DNA of 64,000 nt from Charina bottae (lineage: Eukaryota > Chordata > Lepidosauria > Squamata > Charinaidae), in NCBI GenBank assembly GCA_023362775.1, contig JALMGJ010000014.1, forward strand, positions 2,626,001-2,690,000, read 5' to 3'. A program made the translations under genes and the position numbers. Shown piece after piece: positions 1 through 11,936 of the stretch (its first letter is position 1; each line of letters opens with the position of its first letter). Under the pieces are notes generated by a model. It saw nothing but the letters and a program-made list of their open reading frames with translations. It searched no databases and was not told the DNA's origin.

Positions 1-1639
1 TTAGCTGTCAGCCAGGGTTTAGGAAAAGATAAAATGCAGCCAAACTTATAATGCTTACATGGGACGAAGCTGGACAAAAAGATCTGACTGTTTGTACTTC
101 TGGAACCTTTGTGATGAAAACTGTCCAGGCCAGAAGCAATTGAAAAAATAATGTATGCATACACTAATGCATAAACTTCCAGAAATTTTAAAAAAAACAT
201 CCATATTCAATTGTCAAGGGAACTTCCTTTTTGAAGAGGAAATTGATTTTTGCATGCAGTTTATTCTGCAATTATTGACAGAGTTAATATGTTACAAGCG
301 AACCAAACCCTTTTCTTTTTCAAGTCATAAAGCACTTAATGTAATCTAGTACAATTTAGTGAATGAATGGAAATGTTTTTTTCCAGGCCGCTTAAGAATG
401 ATAAATTGACTTAGCAGCTTAACATTTATAGAGACTAAAGGCCATTGGATTCTGAAAGAGAAGAATACATATTTTCCGAAAAAGACATCTTCCTATGGGG
501 GTCGATGGGAATGGTGCCATGTCTCAGTTAGAAGGGTCCCAATGCATATTTGAAAGTATATCCTTTTTCACAAACTTAGATGCAGGTTGAGGATCATCAA
601 CTATGGAAAATACTGTATATTGTCCTCTGCTTAGATTCTACCACTCCATTGTGGATGGAGAAGTGAGAGTTAAGTGATTTTGTTTAGAACTCTTTTGAAT
701 TGAGATTAAGAAGCATTACTTTTGCTGGAGGAGGAAACAGAAAATTTGGGGGGAGAGGAAACAGTGGAGTGGAATTCCAGAGTTGAGAAACTGTTAATCC
801 TCTCTGCTTCTCAGAACATCCTTTAAAAATCTTCTGCAAATGATAAAAGAAACTAAAGCAAAAATAGAGGGAAGCATTGAGGGCACCACAGATTTTGATA
901 GCATCATGACAGCAGCATCTGAATTCTCTCTGCTGTCTCCATTCTGGATCTGCCCCCTCATCAGATCATAAAATTCTCATAAAGCAGCACTTTAGGAATG
1001 ATTAGAAGGATATTAATCAGCAGCAAATCTCAAAATCCAATAAAGCTCTTGCAGTAATTGATAAAGGGAGTTGCACATATGAGCAGAAAGATGGAAGGAG
1101 AGAGATTTTGGTCTCACAAGAAATCAGGCTGTGCAAAAGCTTGAGATCTTCCACCTTACCTCTGTTTCTCCAAGGAAGAGGATGTGTTTTTACTGTCTCT
1201 TGGATAGATAAGTGACCTGGGTTAATAAAACTGTGGTAAACATCTCATAAAGAAGAGAGGATTCTGCAGCCAGGACGTGATGCCTGTCAGTGAAAAGGCT
1301 GCTGTCATTACTGTAGGTAACCCAAGAAGAGCACATTGTTCCTGTGCTTTTCAAGATATGTAATTAGCAGACGCAAATTACTAATGTCAAAGGACACCTG
1401 CGTTTGATAACTCAGATTGTGTCCTTTTAAGGAGAGTTCTTAAATTCAGCATCCCTGCTCTGGGATGTTACAAGTGGCCCCCAACTTCTTTTGCCTTGTT
1501 CCTTTCATCTAGGCTTTTCCAACCTCTCATGGATGCCACGCACCTAGCTTTTCCCCATGCACTCAGGAGGACTTGTGTAGTCCTCAGACTAGTGGATTAA
1601 TGCTGAATTGTCCCCCAAAAGACAAGCCAGCCTCTGGAG

Positions 1640-1948
1640 CAGCCTTTCTCAACCTCTTGACCCTGGAGGAACCCTTGAAATATTTTGCAGGCCTCGGGGA
1701 ACCCCTGCACATTCAGGCTCAAATATAGGCCAGAGGTTACAAAATTATTACATTCGTTTCATGGGTAGGCCTGTATAGATGCATTAACCGTGTTCTTAAA
1801 CTAAAAATAAAGAATGAAATTTACCTCTTTAATGTGAAGTGGCCCGAATTTGAAATAATTTTTTAAATAAATCGTGGACTCCCAGGGAACCCCTAGTGAC
1901 CTCTCATGGAACCCGAGGGTTCCACAGAACCCTGGTTGAGAAACCCTG
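1640..1948. mobile_element. Non-autonomous hAT-type DNA element, 309 bp
   Basis: The ends are inverted copies: CAGCCTTTCTCAACC at the left and GGTTGAGAAACCCTG at the right. The element is flanked by a perfect 8-bp direct repeat CTCTGGAG (1632-1639 and 1949-1956). An 8-bp target duplication with ends beginning CAG is the hallmark of the hAT superfamily. The interior has no transposase frame, so this is a deletion-derivative copy. The assignment to hAT is solid; the exact family is not known from sequence alone. Confidence 0.85.
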
Positions 1949-2738
1949 CTCTGGAGTCTCTATTTTCTTTCTTCTCCAGACCTAGGAAGGAGATATGAGA
2001 GATGGCGAGCAGGCTGAGAAAGAAACTGGAGGAACTCTAGACATATACAACCAACAGATGGAAGGGGAGTTGTTAATAGCTTACCTCATAAATCACAGCT
2101 CAGTCTGTGCTGCAAAAACAACCAAGAAATGATTCAAAGCATTAAAAGAAACTCCATTTTAGTGAACTCGCTAATAAAAGAGGCTGGAGATTCTATCACA
2201 ATTTCCAAGATTCTGTACTTACATTACCCTTAACCCTTGCATTAAAACTCCTTATTGAAGTCTCCTCAACATACAATTTACAGGGCCATGGAGTGAGTCT
2301 GTTTCCAGTGTTTGGTTTTCCTGTATGTTGGTGGTTTCTCAGGATACCATCTTTTCAAATTCATTGTTCATTTTGTTTCTGGGCTGACATTTTGTGTGGT
2401 TGTTACTTGGAATTGTGTTATTCTGCAACAGGGCTACTCAGATTCCTGGCTAGGCCTGAGAGACCATTGTTTTCTCTCAGATTTGATCTCTTTCTTGATC
2501 CTCCAGCGTCTGTCCAGGAAGAAAGACAGATCGTGCTTGCTTGGCACAATTGTTGTCACACTCTTTGCATACAAAATCCCTTCAGGCCCCAGCTCTCATT
2601 AGCCATCTGCCCTTGTGCCACAAGTTGACAATGTGCTGTGAGGGAATAAATAACCTGTCTGGGAGACAGAACAGTAATATTCAAATGCATCAATAATGTG
2701 CCACTAATTTTTGTGTTGCCTAATGATAATGTGTGTAA

Positions 2739-3054
2739 GGGGTACGATGGCTCAGTGGTTAAGATGCCAGGCTTGTTGATTGGAAGGTTGCAAGTTTCAG
2801 CGGTTCGAGACCCTAGCCCCACGTGACGGAGTGAGCTCCCGCATTCGCCCCAGCTCTTGCCAACCTAGCAATTCGAAAGCATGCAAATGCAAGTAGATAA
2901 ATAGGTACCGCTTTGGTGGGATGGTCATGTGGGATGCCGGCCACATGACCGCGGAAGCATCTTCAGACAACGCTGGCTCTTCGGCTAAGAAACGGAGATG
3001 AGCACCGGCCCCTAGAGTCGGACACGACTGTGCAGGGGAAACCTTTACCTTTAC
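2739..3054 (+). mobile_element. Sauria-type tRNA-derived SINE, near full length
   Basis: The 5' part resembles a tRNA gene with an A-box-like GGCTCAGTGGTTAAG and B-box-like GGTTCGAGACC. The body is shared with the copies at 11643, 28795, 40585, 44925 and 51014 (for example CTTGCCAACCTAGCAATTCG). The 3' end is CCTTTACCTTTAC, the tail type associated with Bov-B LINE mobilisation. A perfect 13-bp target duplication, TAATGATAATGTG, flanks it (2721-2733 and 3055-3067). Confidence 0.9.
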
Positions 3055-3668
3055 TAATGATAATGTGAGTTGGTCCAAAATGCTGCTCGGTCCCCTTACT
3101 TATGTTTGTTCGCCATGGACAAGTTGCACTCATTGCATTTCCCATCTTCCTTATAAGCTGCAGTGATAGCCAAAACAACAAAACAAATAACAGAAACTTA
3201 CATTAAATTTCTGATTTATGAGGGTAAAATTTCTGTCCTGACCCCAGATCATAATTTATTTCATGGCTGTAACTGCTCATAGAAATTGAAGTTTTAATGC
3301 CTCCTTTGATCTGTGAAGGTCAGTCCCAATGCTGCTTGTGAAGTTAAGATGAGCCTTTTTTATGGAGCGAGTGGTTGGATTCTCCAGTGAGTCCATCTTC
3401 TAAGATTTATAGAGACAGAGGGTACGGCCTTCTCAGTTTTGATGATACACATGACTTCCTCCTGGTCATGTTTGTAACAGATGAGGACTTTGTAATTTTT
3501 TTTTTCAGAAGGAGTTTGTAAATAAATAGGTTTTGGAGCTTCTTGACATTCCCTATGCTTTTACCAGTCCTTTCAGTTCCTTAAATCCCCTCCCTTCATT
3601 TTTTCCTTATGACTATTGAAGAATATGCTAATTCTGCTTTTTGTGTTTTGATCCTTGGCTTCCTGTAG

Positions 3669-3830
3669 GAGTTTTCCCTCCAGCAACTGGACAGCCTTCT
3701 GGATGATCGAGTGAACATCATGGGGTTTTCTATCTTCAACCAGTCCCACCCTTTCTTCCAGGAATTTGCGGAGAGTCTCAACCAGTCATGGTTAGAGAAT
3801 TGTGACCATATTCCTTTTACTGGACCAGCA
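3669..3830 (+). CDS. GRIK4: GRIK4 internal exon: distal amino-terminal domain
   Basis: This 162-bp exon (54 codons, phase 0 at both ends) begins [10 protein letters not shown] and ends [10 protein letters not shown]. It encodes part of the extracellular amino-terminal domain of the KA1/GluK4 kainate receptor subunit, the bilobed periplasmic-binding-protein-like fold that directs subunit assembly. The acceptor is TCCTGTAG and the donor GTAAGT. The block [15 protein letters not shown] followed by SLNQSW is strongly characteristic of the high-affinity kainate subunits; as I recall the mammalian proteins, it fits GRIK4 much better than GRIK5. NQS tripeptides at two places are potential N-glycosylation sites. 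The next exon continues the reading frame directly (TGPA to [10 protein letters not shown]). No stop or frameshift is present. Confidence 0.95.
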
Positions 3831-4469
3831 GTAAGTAAACCAACACATCTATCCTCATCCCACTCATCTCCATGTAGTGATGACCTGTGTGGGAGAAAAG
3901 AAAGAGCAAACTTTTAAAAGGGATTCAATAATGAAAAATTTGAAGGTCTAGAATGTTGTGTACCTCTCAACTCTCCCCACCTACATTGCTCAAATTAGAT
4001 GAAACAACTGAAGTTCAAATAAGATCTGTGCTTCCTCATTCTTTTTAGATTTCAAGTTGAAGATTTTGAGAGCTCCAAGCCTAAAGCAGTCTAGTGTCCC
4101 ATAAACGATTAAGACAACCTAATTGGTTGAGCTTTGATAGGCCAATCAAATAGCTGCATATGTTCTTCTAATTCTGCTGCTAGGAATTCTTTTGGGATAT
4201 TCTGGTCTTTGTCTGGATTGTCAATGCTCCTGACTTCATGCCTTCATGTCATGCTTAGGTGTTTCCAACAGGTGTGTGATTGGCTTCTGTGGGATGGTAG
4301 ACCACATGGATCTTGAGGAACTGAAACAGCAAGGTTCTTCTGTTCCATTATCTTATTAAAAGTTTTGATTAGTGGAAAGCCAGTACATAAACCTTCATCC
4401 TCTCCAGTCTTGTTTTCATGGAAACATCAAAATTATCTTGTACAGAACCAGAGTCTTGTTTAATCTGGC

Positions 4470-4580
4470 TATCTAAACCTACCAGCACTGGCTCTTCAAG
4501 TTTTGAGGCAGGAGGTTCCAGATTGAACCCAAGACCTTCTGCATGCAAATAATGTATTCTACTTCTCCATTAGTGCTACT
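4470..4580 (-). mobile_element. Possible degraded tRNA-derived SINE head
   Basis: Read on the minus strand, this stretch contains a run like GCATGCAGAAGGTC followed by GGTTCAATCTGGAACC, the layout of a tRNA anticodon arm and B box. A similar head in the other orientation sits near 22465. There is no clear tail or target duplication, so the family and limits are uncertain. Confidence 0.35.
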
Positions 4581-4584
4581 TTCA

Positions 4585-4705
4585 TCAGCCTTCAACCTGG
4601 GTGTCCTTCAGATGTGTGGACTTCAACCCCAGGATTCCTTAATCATCATAGCCATTGCTGAGAATTCTGGAAATCCCACTTATCTGGAGGATGTCTAAGT
4701 TTGGG
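4585..4705. repeat. Short interspersed inverted-repeat element, degraded
   Basis: The two halves are imperfect inverted copies: CAACCTGGGTGTCCTTCAGATG at the left pairs loosely with CATCTGGAGGATG-like sequence read at the right. The middle contains CTTCAACCCCAGGATTC. The same architecture recurs near 11440, 27997 and 30150, so this is a dispersed non-coding DNA element, probably a miniature inverted-repeat transposon. Family not identified. Confidence 0.5.
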
Positions 4706-6940
4706 AAGTCTGCTCAAAAGTGATGGTGGCCATGTTACAGTGGCATGGCCTTCTCACCATGGCAGCATGTTACGATGTGGTCCTCCAGCTATTGTGTTTT
4801 TACATTTGCAACATGGTGTCATCCTGCTTAGGCATACGCCCTCCTTGAAGAATGTATCTCTTCCCTCCTCTTAAATTGCATTTTAATTAGTACATTACCA
4901 GACTGGGAATGTCTCTGTCTCCCCATTAAAGCCTTTCAGTGCACCCTGAAGGGAATGATATGTGTCTTCCCAAGAAAGCAGAACGAAAGGGAATTTTGGG
5001 ATGCTGCTCCGACATGGCTTGTCTGGAAAGGTAGAAAGATGCACTGTTAGTGTTGGCTCTTATGCAGGGCTGGAGATGTGAATACATAATCAGGCACTCA
5101 ATCTTCTCCCTTTCCTGTTCACGTGAAAGGTCAGGGTGCTCTTAAGAGGGTATATTATGTGACTTGCATCACTGTGGTCTTGCCCTAAAATATCAGGGGC
5201 GGTTGGCACCAGATGGACTCTCCTGTTTGATTGCATGTTTTCCACCTGCCATGATTTCAGCTGAGCTCATATCGTCCTCTGTCTACCTCCATCACTGTCC
5301 TCCCACTCTTCTCCTCCCATCCAGAGAAACACTGCAGCTAATTCACTGCCCAGTCTCACTGCATACCTAGCACAATCTCTCCATTGCTTAAATGGTGCTG
5401 GAAATGCATTATAAACAAAGCTTGTTCATAAAGTCAGAGATTTGTGACAGGCTGGAGTGAAAAAAGATTTCTCTCTCTCTCTTGCTGTTCCCAAGCTTCT
5501 ACTGGTGGTAATTTTACGGGCTTTGTTCTGTTTTTCAACTGTTATCCCATTTTAATGGGGCTCAAACTTTACCTGTGCAAAATGTTGATTTTACTACTCA
5601 GTACTTTTTTTATATTTGCTAGGCTTCCCTGGATCTTTCCAGGCATTACAGAGAAACATGTGCAATGTGGTCTTGATGAACGTTTTTTTTAACTTCCAAA
5701 GACCAAACTAGCTTTGGGGATGTGCAGAGATTATAGAAGCAAAGGGGTGGGAAAGCTGCGTATTCCTTTCTCCAAAAACCGGCTTCTTCTCAAAATTGTC
5801 CCCTAGTGTTTCCACTCCTGGGGGACCCATACTTAGCATCAGGCACAAATCTAGGGGGAATTAGTTCTGGGGGTGGGGAGATGAATAGCTTGCAGAGAAA
5901 AAATTGAGCATCCTATCTTGACTTCATCTCCAACTTCAAAATTGGGTTGGAGCATTATTGTTATATCTGTTGTGGTGTAACATGCCATTACGTTCCACTG
6001 AGCTGTTTCAAAAACAGTTTAAGGTGGTCCCCAAAGAATTGTTAAAATTCAAATTTTGAACAAGATGTCTGGGAGCAGGGAGCTTCTTCCCATTTTCTCC
6101 TCCTGGCTCTGCTTGATCTCTGGCCCCCACCCTCATTAGCAGCAAAAATGCAGTGTTCTTTTCCCTGCCATGAAATGTCTGGGTAGCAGCTGATGCCAGC
6201 AGGTGAGGGAATCACAGACGTGTAGCTGGTGGCCATAGATCGTTCATCACTAGTGTTTCCTTGTTTAGCCACCTATCTCAAGAGACGTGGATGTCCACAG
6301 AGAGCTGCGTATGATCAAATACGATGGCTGGGTTTACAGGGAGGTTTGTGAAAGCCACGGAAATCTTGCTGAGAGATGATGGAACTTTTTCTACAGAAAA
6401 TGTTGGGGAGTTATTTGCTCCAAATGCAGCTCCAAATGCAGCTCCCATGAATCACACAGCAAGGAATGGAAACCAAAGGAAAGCACTGAAAATTACAGAT
6501 GGCTAGATTAGGTAATTAAAATGTGGGCTAAAACAGATGTTTGTAATTAACTGTTTATTCCACTGTCAGAAATCCTGATTGTACCATTGGAATGGTACAA
6601 CTAGTAATTCTCTATATTAAATTTGAGGCCAAGCATGACATTCTTTTATACACAGAGACAATAAAATAGCAGTTTAAAAAACTTCAAGAGCAATTCAAGG
6701 GTGGTTTCCTAGGAGGAAAAAAAATAAGGCTAGAGGACTCGGTCATCTGGAGACCTGTCTGGATGAACATTTCATGTTTAAATTTTCTTTGCTTTCAAAT
6801 TAGTGTTTTAACAGCACACTCATACTTTGTCAGAAGAAAATACTGTATATTTTTTTAGCATGCATTTATTTAAATAGGGGCACCAAAAGGTATGGCTCTT
6901 TCCTTTTTATATTGTGTAGGGTGAACACTGAATGTGTTAT

Positions 6941-6948
6941 TGTTTATT

Positions 6949-6995
<47 letters not shown>

Positions 6996-6998
6996 TTT
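6941..6998. repeat. (ATTT)n microsatellite at a SINE tail
   Basis: A nearly perfect tetranucleotide run directly abuts the 3' end of the minus-strand CORE-SINE at 6999. On the SINE's own strand it reads as (AAAT)n, so it probably grew from the A-rich retroposition tail. Confidence 0.9.
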
Positions 6999-7426
6999 TC
7001 TATCCCACCTTTATTATTTTTATAAATAACTCAAGGCGGCGAACATACCAAATACTCCTTCCTCCTCCTATTTTCCCCACAACAACAACCCTGTGAGGTG
7101 AGTTGGGCTGAGAGAGAGGGACTGGCCCAAGGTCACCCAGCCGGCTTTTGTGCCTAAGGCGGGACTAGAACTCTCAGCCTCCTAGTTTGCCATTGGTTCC
7201 TTCCTACGGCTGAGAGACAGGGACTGGCCCAAGGTCACCCAGCTGGCTTTCATGCCTAAGGCGGGACTAGAACTCTCAGTCTCCTGGTTTGCCATTGGCT
7301 CCTTCCTAAGGCTGAGAGACAGGGACTGGCCCAAGGTCACCCAGCCGGCTTTCATGCCTAAGGCGGGACTAGAACTCACAGATTCCTGGTTTCTAGCCTG
7401 GTGCCTTAACCACTAGACCAAACTGT
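6999..7426 (-). mobile_element. CORE-SINE with three tandem 102-bp core modules
   Basis: On the minus strand the element runs from a tRNA-like head (ending near 7426, GGTCTAGTGGTTAAGG) through the CORE motif (GTGACCTTGGGCCAGTC) to a tail CCTCACAGGGTTGTTGTTG and CGCCTTGAGTTATTTA. The core is present three times. The junction motif CTCCTRGTTTGCC-like sequence occurs at 7179 and 7281, and its counterpart at 7383, giving an exact period of 102 bp. Copies at 41803, 42336 and 60815 carry two modules. The CORE region and L2-like tail imply mobilisation by an L2-clade LINE. Confidence 0.85.
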
Positions 7427-7659
7427 TGAGTAATGTCTACTTTGATATGAAAGTCTGACTATGATGGGATCAATGCTATAGCATGTTTCATTCATGCATC
7501 CAAACCTCCAGAGTACTATAGTCTGTGAAAGTGAAAGTTGAATGTGGAAGCCAGCACTTTGTGATCATCCAGCACAGGTACCACTACATGCTGACATATC
7601 AGTACAAGGACTGTAAAATCCTTAGGTTACTAAGACCCTCATGTTTTAGTTGACAGAAG

Positions 7660-8060
7660 AAATTGATTATGTGCCATCAAGTCAGTGTCAACTCTTAGCA
7701 ACCACACGGATAGACTTTTTCTGTCCCTAACCTGGTCTTTCAGGCCTTCCAATGGTGCACCCATTGCCACTGTAACTGAGTCTATCCACCTTCCCCAGCA
7801 TTAGAGCCTTATCTAGAGAACTAGGTCTTCGCATAATGTGCCCCAAGTAGGATAATTTGAACCTGGTCATTTGTGCCTCGAGTGAGAACTCCGGATTACT
7901 TTGTTCAATGATCCATTTGTTTGTTTTCTTGGCTGTCCATGGTATTCTCAGGAGTCTTCTCCAACACCAAAGTTCAAAACTGTCAATACTCTTCTTAACC
8001 TGCTTCTTTAAAGAAATTGCTTGACCAACAATAGGTTTCATCACTTCTTCATACTGTTAC
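7660..8060 (-). mobile_element. Non-LTR retrotransposon fragment (RTE/Bov-B-like)
   Basis: The minus strand encodes a 105-codon open stretch (7727-8044) with FELWCWRRLLRIPWTAKKTN and, further on, FKLSYLGHIMRR and LDKALMLGK. This block is the C-terminal region after the reverse transcriptase in RTE/Bov-B-type LINEs of squamates and ruminants. Upstream enzyme domains are missing, so the copy is 5'-truncated and inactive. It differs clearly from the Bov-B ends at 9960 and 13869, so it belongs to another family or an older subfamily. Confidence 0.7.
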
Positions 8061-8261
8061 GAGTTTATCCAATGTTATTCTTTAGTTAGAGGACCTCCAT
8101 AATCTATCTCTGTAGATAATGATTTGGTTCCCTGTTGGTTGCAATGTTGGTTGTATTTCTACTGTTTCCTTCTAGCAGTTTCTTTAAGCTCCTAACGACC
8201 ATCCAGAGTTTTAAAAGCATGATGTAATCAATATGTGAAAAATAACTTTTCACATATTTAG

Positions 8262-8440
8262 TGCGATATGGCTGCAAAAAGAGGCAAAGAACATTTTAGG
8301 CAGTATCAAAAGAAACTTGGTTTCTAAATCATGGGAAATAATAATTCCACTTTATTATGCATTGGACAGACCCCTCCTGAAGTCCTAGGTCCAATGCTGG
8401 GCACTCCACTTGAAGAAGAATTTAGACAAATTTGCTAGAG
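8262..8440. mobile_element. Possible old LINE fragment
   Basis: Phrases such as TTATGCATTGGACAGACCCC followed by TCCTGAAGTCCTAGGTCCA and CTGGGCACTCCACTT resemble a dispersed amniote LINE segment I recall. Limits and orientation cannot be fixed from the sequence alone. Confidence 0.3.
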
Positions 8441-9233
8441 AGCTACCTTCTCGCTCCTCAGAATTCTTTTCACTTGAATTGATCACCGCTCGAGGAACCA
8501 AAAAAGAAAATAAATGGTACTGAAAGAATATACGCTAATGAGCAAATGAGGAGATATTTGCAGATGGGCTGTTAGTGTTAGCAAGGAAAGGATGAGAAAT
8601 CTAAATGGATGACAATTGGATCTAAGGTTGAGTGGGGAGAAGTAGGGGAAGACGTATTTCACACCCATTGGATGGTTGGGAGAGCCTGGGGGATCTGCAC
8701 AATAGCCTCCTTATGGAGAAATACAACTTAATTGTGTATGCTCTCTGCCATACTAGCTGAATCCCAAATTGCTTCATTGCTTTAAATAAGAGTAACAGAT
8801 AAATAGTGGCCGAGGGAAATGGCAATTAAATGATCCAGACAAAGGAGGAAATTTTGGGCTCAAGCAAGATTCAGCTGGAAAGCTGACAGGACAGAAAGAA
8901 GTCAAAGAGGTTCTTCCAGATCATGGGGCTCACCAATAAGATGAAGAGCTGCAAGGCCAACCAGACCATGTATGGCCTGAGTTGGTACCATCCTACCAAT
9001 GGAAGTTGACCAAGCTGATTGTTGAATCTGGGCTTCGGCGCTGGTGGTAGAAGAGAGCACAGGGCAAATTGTGAACTACACAACTCCTTTCTTGGAGAGG
9101 AAGTCAGCACATTTGCTGCCTGAAATTGCTCCATCTTGTCTCATGGTATGGTCAATCCTATCAGCTGCGACTAGGTAGGAATCAGATGGTGGTTTGCCAT
9201 CATGAAATGTGGATGGTAACAGAGTGAGATGGA

Positions 9234-9261
9234 AATAATAATAATAATAATAATAATAATA

Positions 9262-9306
<45 letters not shown>
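9234..9306. repeat. (AAT)n(ATT)n compound microsatellite
   Basis: A run of AAT units switches to ATT units, producing a near-perfect inverted repeat. A 149-codon minus-strand frame crossing it encodes only runs of asparagine and tyrosine here and is an artefact of the repeat. Confidence 0.95.
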
Positions 9307-9959
9307 GAGGGCCATCTGGATCTTTGGGGCAGGCACTGCTACAGAGAAGGATATGGGCTTGATGTGGGAGTTTGGAGGGGAAATTATGACAGAATCAAGT
9401 TCTAGGAGATAACCTGGACAGACGTATGTGGGAATGAATCCAAGAAATGGTTGGCTTAAGAAAAAACAGAAAGAAGGGCTATAGGAGCCCATGAGGAAAG
9501 ATAACTTTGAAAGCTTGGGAATCATGAAGTTTGTTTACGTAAGTGTATGTACCGTAATAAATGTTAAACAGCTCTATTTCATCGTGCTTGCTTTGAGGCA
9601 ACATACAATTTCGCAAAAGCAAGCCATAGAATTAATCCCATGACAGTAAACCAGAAATGGTAGTAAAGCACAAGTACAGAGACAGCATGAATGCAGGTTT
9701 GCAGTGAGAAACCCCTCCCCTCCTCAAAATCTCAGAAAAGTCCAGCAGGCTACAGCTGAGGAGAAGAAAAACCAGGAAGATAAAAAAATAATTTATTTTC
9801 AGTGTTCAAGGCCCAGTTGTTTTGTTGGGTTGGATTGGCTATTGAATACTGAACAGAGATGGGACCTGCCACAAAATGTTGCAGTAGAGCATGGGCTTGT
9901 CCAGGGGTGCCAAACAGCCAGCCATATCCATTTTAGACGACTCCATTTGATTCCCTCCC

Positions 9960-10212
9960 TTGTTGTTGTTCAGTCGTTTAGTCGTGTCCGACTCTTCGTG
10001 ACCTCATGGACCATAGCATGCCAGGCCTTCCTGTCCTCCACTGCCTCCCGGAATTTGCTCAAATTCATGTTCATTACATCGGTGATGCTATCTCACCATC
10101 TCATCCTCTGCCGTCCCCTTCTCCTTTTGCCTTCAGTCTTTCCCAGCATCAGGGTCTTTTCCAGGGAGTCCTCTCTTCGCATGAGGTGGCCAAAGTATTT
10201 GAGCTTCAGCTT
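9960..10212 (-). mobile_element. Bov-B LINE 3' end, 5'-truncated
   Basis: The minus strand reads KYFGHLMRREDSLEKTLMLG, then KRRRGRQRMRW, then MVHEVTKSRTRLND and a terminal ACTGAACAACAACAA tail. This is the extreme C-terminus and 3' end of the Bov-B (RTE-clade) retrotransposon, common in squamates and spread horizontally among vertebrates. A stop interrupts the frame just after RQRMRW. The copy is non-functional. Confidence 0.85.
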
Positions 10213-11439
10213 ACAAATGTATTATTTCCCAACCTTTTGAGATAGACTCAACTGTTACTGGTTTTATACCACAAATACAATTTGTGGTTTGACAAATTGC
10301 AAACTCAGTAATTCTCCACTATCAACCTTGAAATCTCAATGTGACTATGTGAGGAACCACACTCATGGAATTGAGTGTACTATTGGCATTTGTGCTTTAG
10401 ATACTGGTGTGAATTTCTCTTCCATGCACTGAAATCTCTCTCTCTCCCCCCCCCCCATTAAATTTGATGTGGCTGGAAGGAGGGGATGTGTAGGAAATTG
10501 GTTTGAGTTTTTTAATGGGACCTCCATTGCCTTGAGCAACATCGCTTGATAGCATTTTCTCTAAATCCTGTTGTGTAAGCCTTATAATCCTGCTTCTCAG
10601 GAAACTGCCCTTGATCATCTTGTCTAATAAAATTAAAAAACAAGACAGTGGACAAAAGATTATTTTTAAAAATCCAAAAACCGAAGCAAATGTTTGTAAG
10701 CTACAAAGTCGAAAATCCCAATCAATATTGTCAGATGCTTCATTAAGATCTACAAGCATCATTTGTGGTAGCTAATAAGATATCGTTAACTGCACAGGAA
10801 AGAGGAGAAGAGAAGAAGTGAAACATGGACTAGAAGATCTCTAAAAATCATAAATCAGGCAACTGACATTATGGCAGTAAATGGAGGTCCGCCAAGATAA
10901 ATTGGGTTTTGATCTGCTGCTGGTTGGTTTGATCTTGCATTCTTCTCATGTAGCATTCATACAAACCTCTGGAAATCTGATCAGCCTGGAAAAATAAATC
11001 AGAACCCTATCTCAGACTTCTCATTTTGCTCATGGCAATGCAGCTTGAGAAGATGTCAACCTGTTGATTTAATGACAAGAGCATTTTAATTTTTGAACTT
11101 TGTCCTGGGCAGATTACAATAAAATCCCTTTTTTCTTTGATAGCTATGCCCCTCATTTTGGAAAAGGCATTGTTTACTTTTTTATTATTCTCATTATCTC
11201 TCCTGCTTTTCTATCCATAGGACACTCAAGATAACTCGTAGGCTAAAATCAAAGAACAATACAATTATTGGTAATACAATTATTAGTAATACAATTCAAA
11301 GATCCTAGTTTAACTGACTCCTGATAAAACCCTGCCTTTTAGTGAGCAGACTTATGATTCATGAGTGGAGGCCAGGAAGGAAAGGGCATAATAAATCAGG
11401 GCCTGTGAAACAGCATCTTGACAGACGTTTGCCTTGCCC

Positions 11440-11572
11440 AACCTGATTTTCTCCAGATGTGTTAAGTCTACAATTCCTAGAATTCCTAGTGATCCTGGCT
11501 GTTGACTAGCTGTCTTAGAATTCTGTGAGTTAGAACCATAATACATCTAGAGGGCACCAAGCTGAGAAAGGG
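11440..11572. repeat. Dispersed inverted-repeat element
   Basis: The left arm CCCAACCTGATTTTCTCCAG and the right arm (CTAGAGGGCACCAAGCTGAG) are imperfect inverted copies flanking a centre with CAATTCCTAGAATTCC. The layout matches the copies near 27997 and 30150. It is probably a miniature DNA transposon. No protein-coding capacity. Confidence 0.5.
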
Positions 11573-11642
11573 TGGCTTAACACTTAAAAAAAAGTCATTG
11601 TCAAAGGCCTCCTGTTTTTTCATTCACTGTAACGCTAGATTC

Positions 11643-11936
11643 GGAAGATCGCAAGTTCGGAGGTTCGAATCCCTAGCCCCGCGTGACCGAGTGAGCTCCC
11701 ACACTAGCTCCAGCTCTTGCCAACCTAGCAATTCCAAAGTATGCAAATGCAAGTAGATTAATAGGTACCACTTCGGTGGGTAGGTAACAGCATTCCGTGC
11801 ACATCATGTCAGCCACATGACCGTGGAAGCGTCTTCGGACAGCGCTGGCTCTTCGGCTAACAAATGGAGATGAGCGCCGGCCCCTAGAGTCGGACACGAC
11901 TGCACAAATGTGCAGGGGGAACCTTTACCTTTACCT
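11643..11936 (+). mobile_element. Sauria-type SINE, 5' truncated in the tRNA head
   Basis: The body and CCTTTACCTTTACC tail match the other Sauria-type copies, but the first part of the tRNA-like head is absent. A 13-bp target duplication, TAAYGCTAGATTC with one mismatch, flanks it (11630-11642 and 11937-11949). The duplication shows that the truncation arose at insertion and was not a later deletion. Confidence 0.88.

Larger units (their letters stand above)
1..3668 (+). other. GRIK4: GRIK4 intron, 3' part (upstream exon outside window)
   Basis: This stretch precedes the first recognisable exon and ends in a splice acceptor (TCCTGTAG at 3661-3668). I found no upstream receptor exon in it. 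It holds a 309-bp hAT-type element (1640-1948) and a Sauria-type SINE (2739-3054). The rest (1-1630, 1957-2720, 3068-3660) looks like single-copy AT-rich intron. A 111-codon open frame around 2293-2628 has low-complexity composition and no recognisable domain, so I do not call it a gene. Confidence 0.75.

Noticed and set aside
2293..2628. 111-codon frame rich in Trp, Phe and Cys
   Set aside because: No family resemblance, no splice or promoter context, and a second overlapping frame on the same strand.
9076..9525. 149-codon minus-strand frame with long asparagine and tyrosine runs
   Set aside because: The central part is the (AAT)n(ATT)n microsatellite; no domain on either side.
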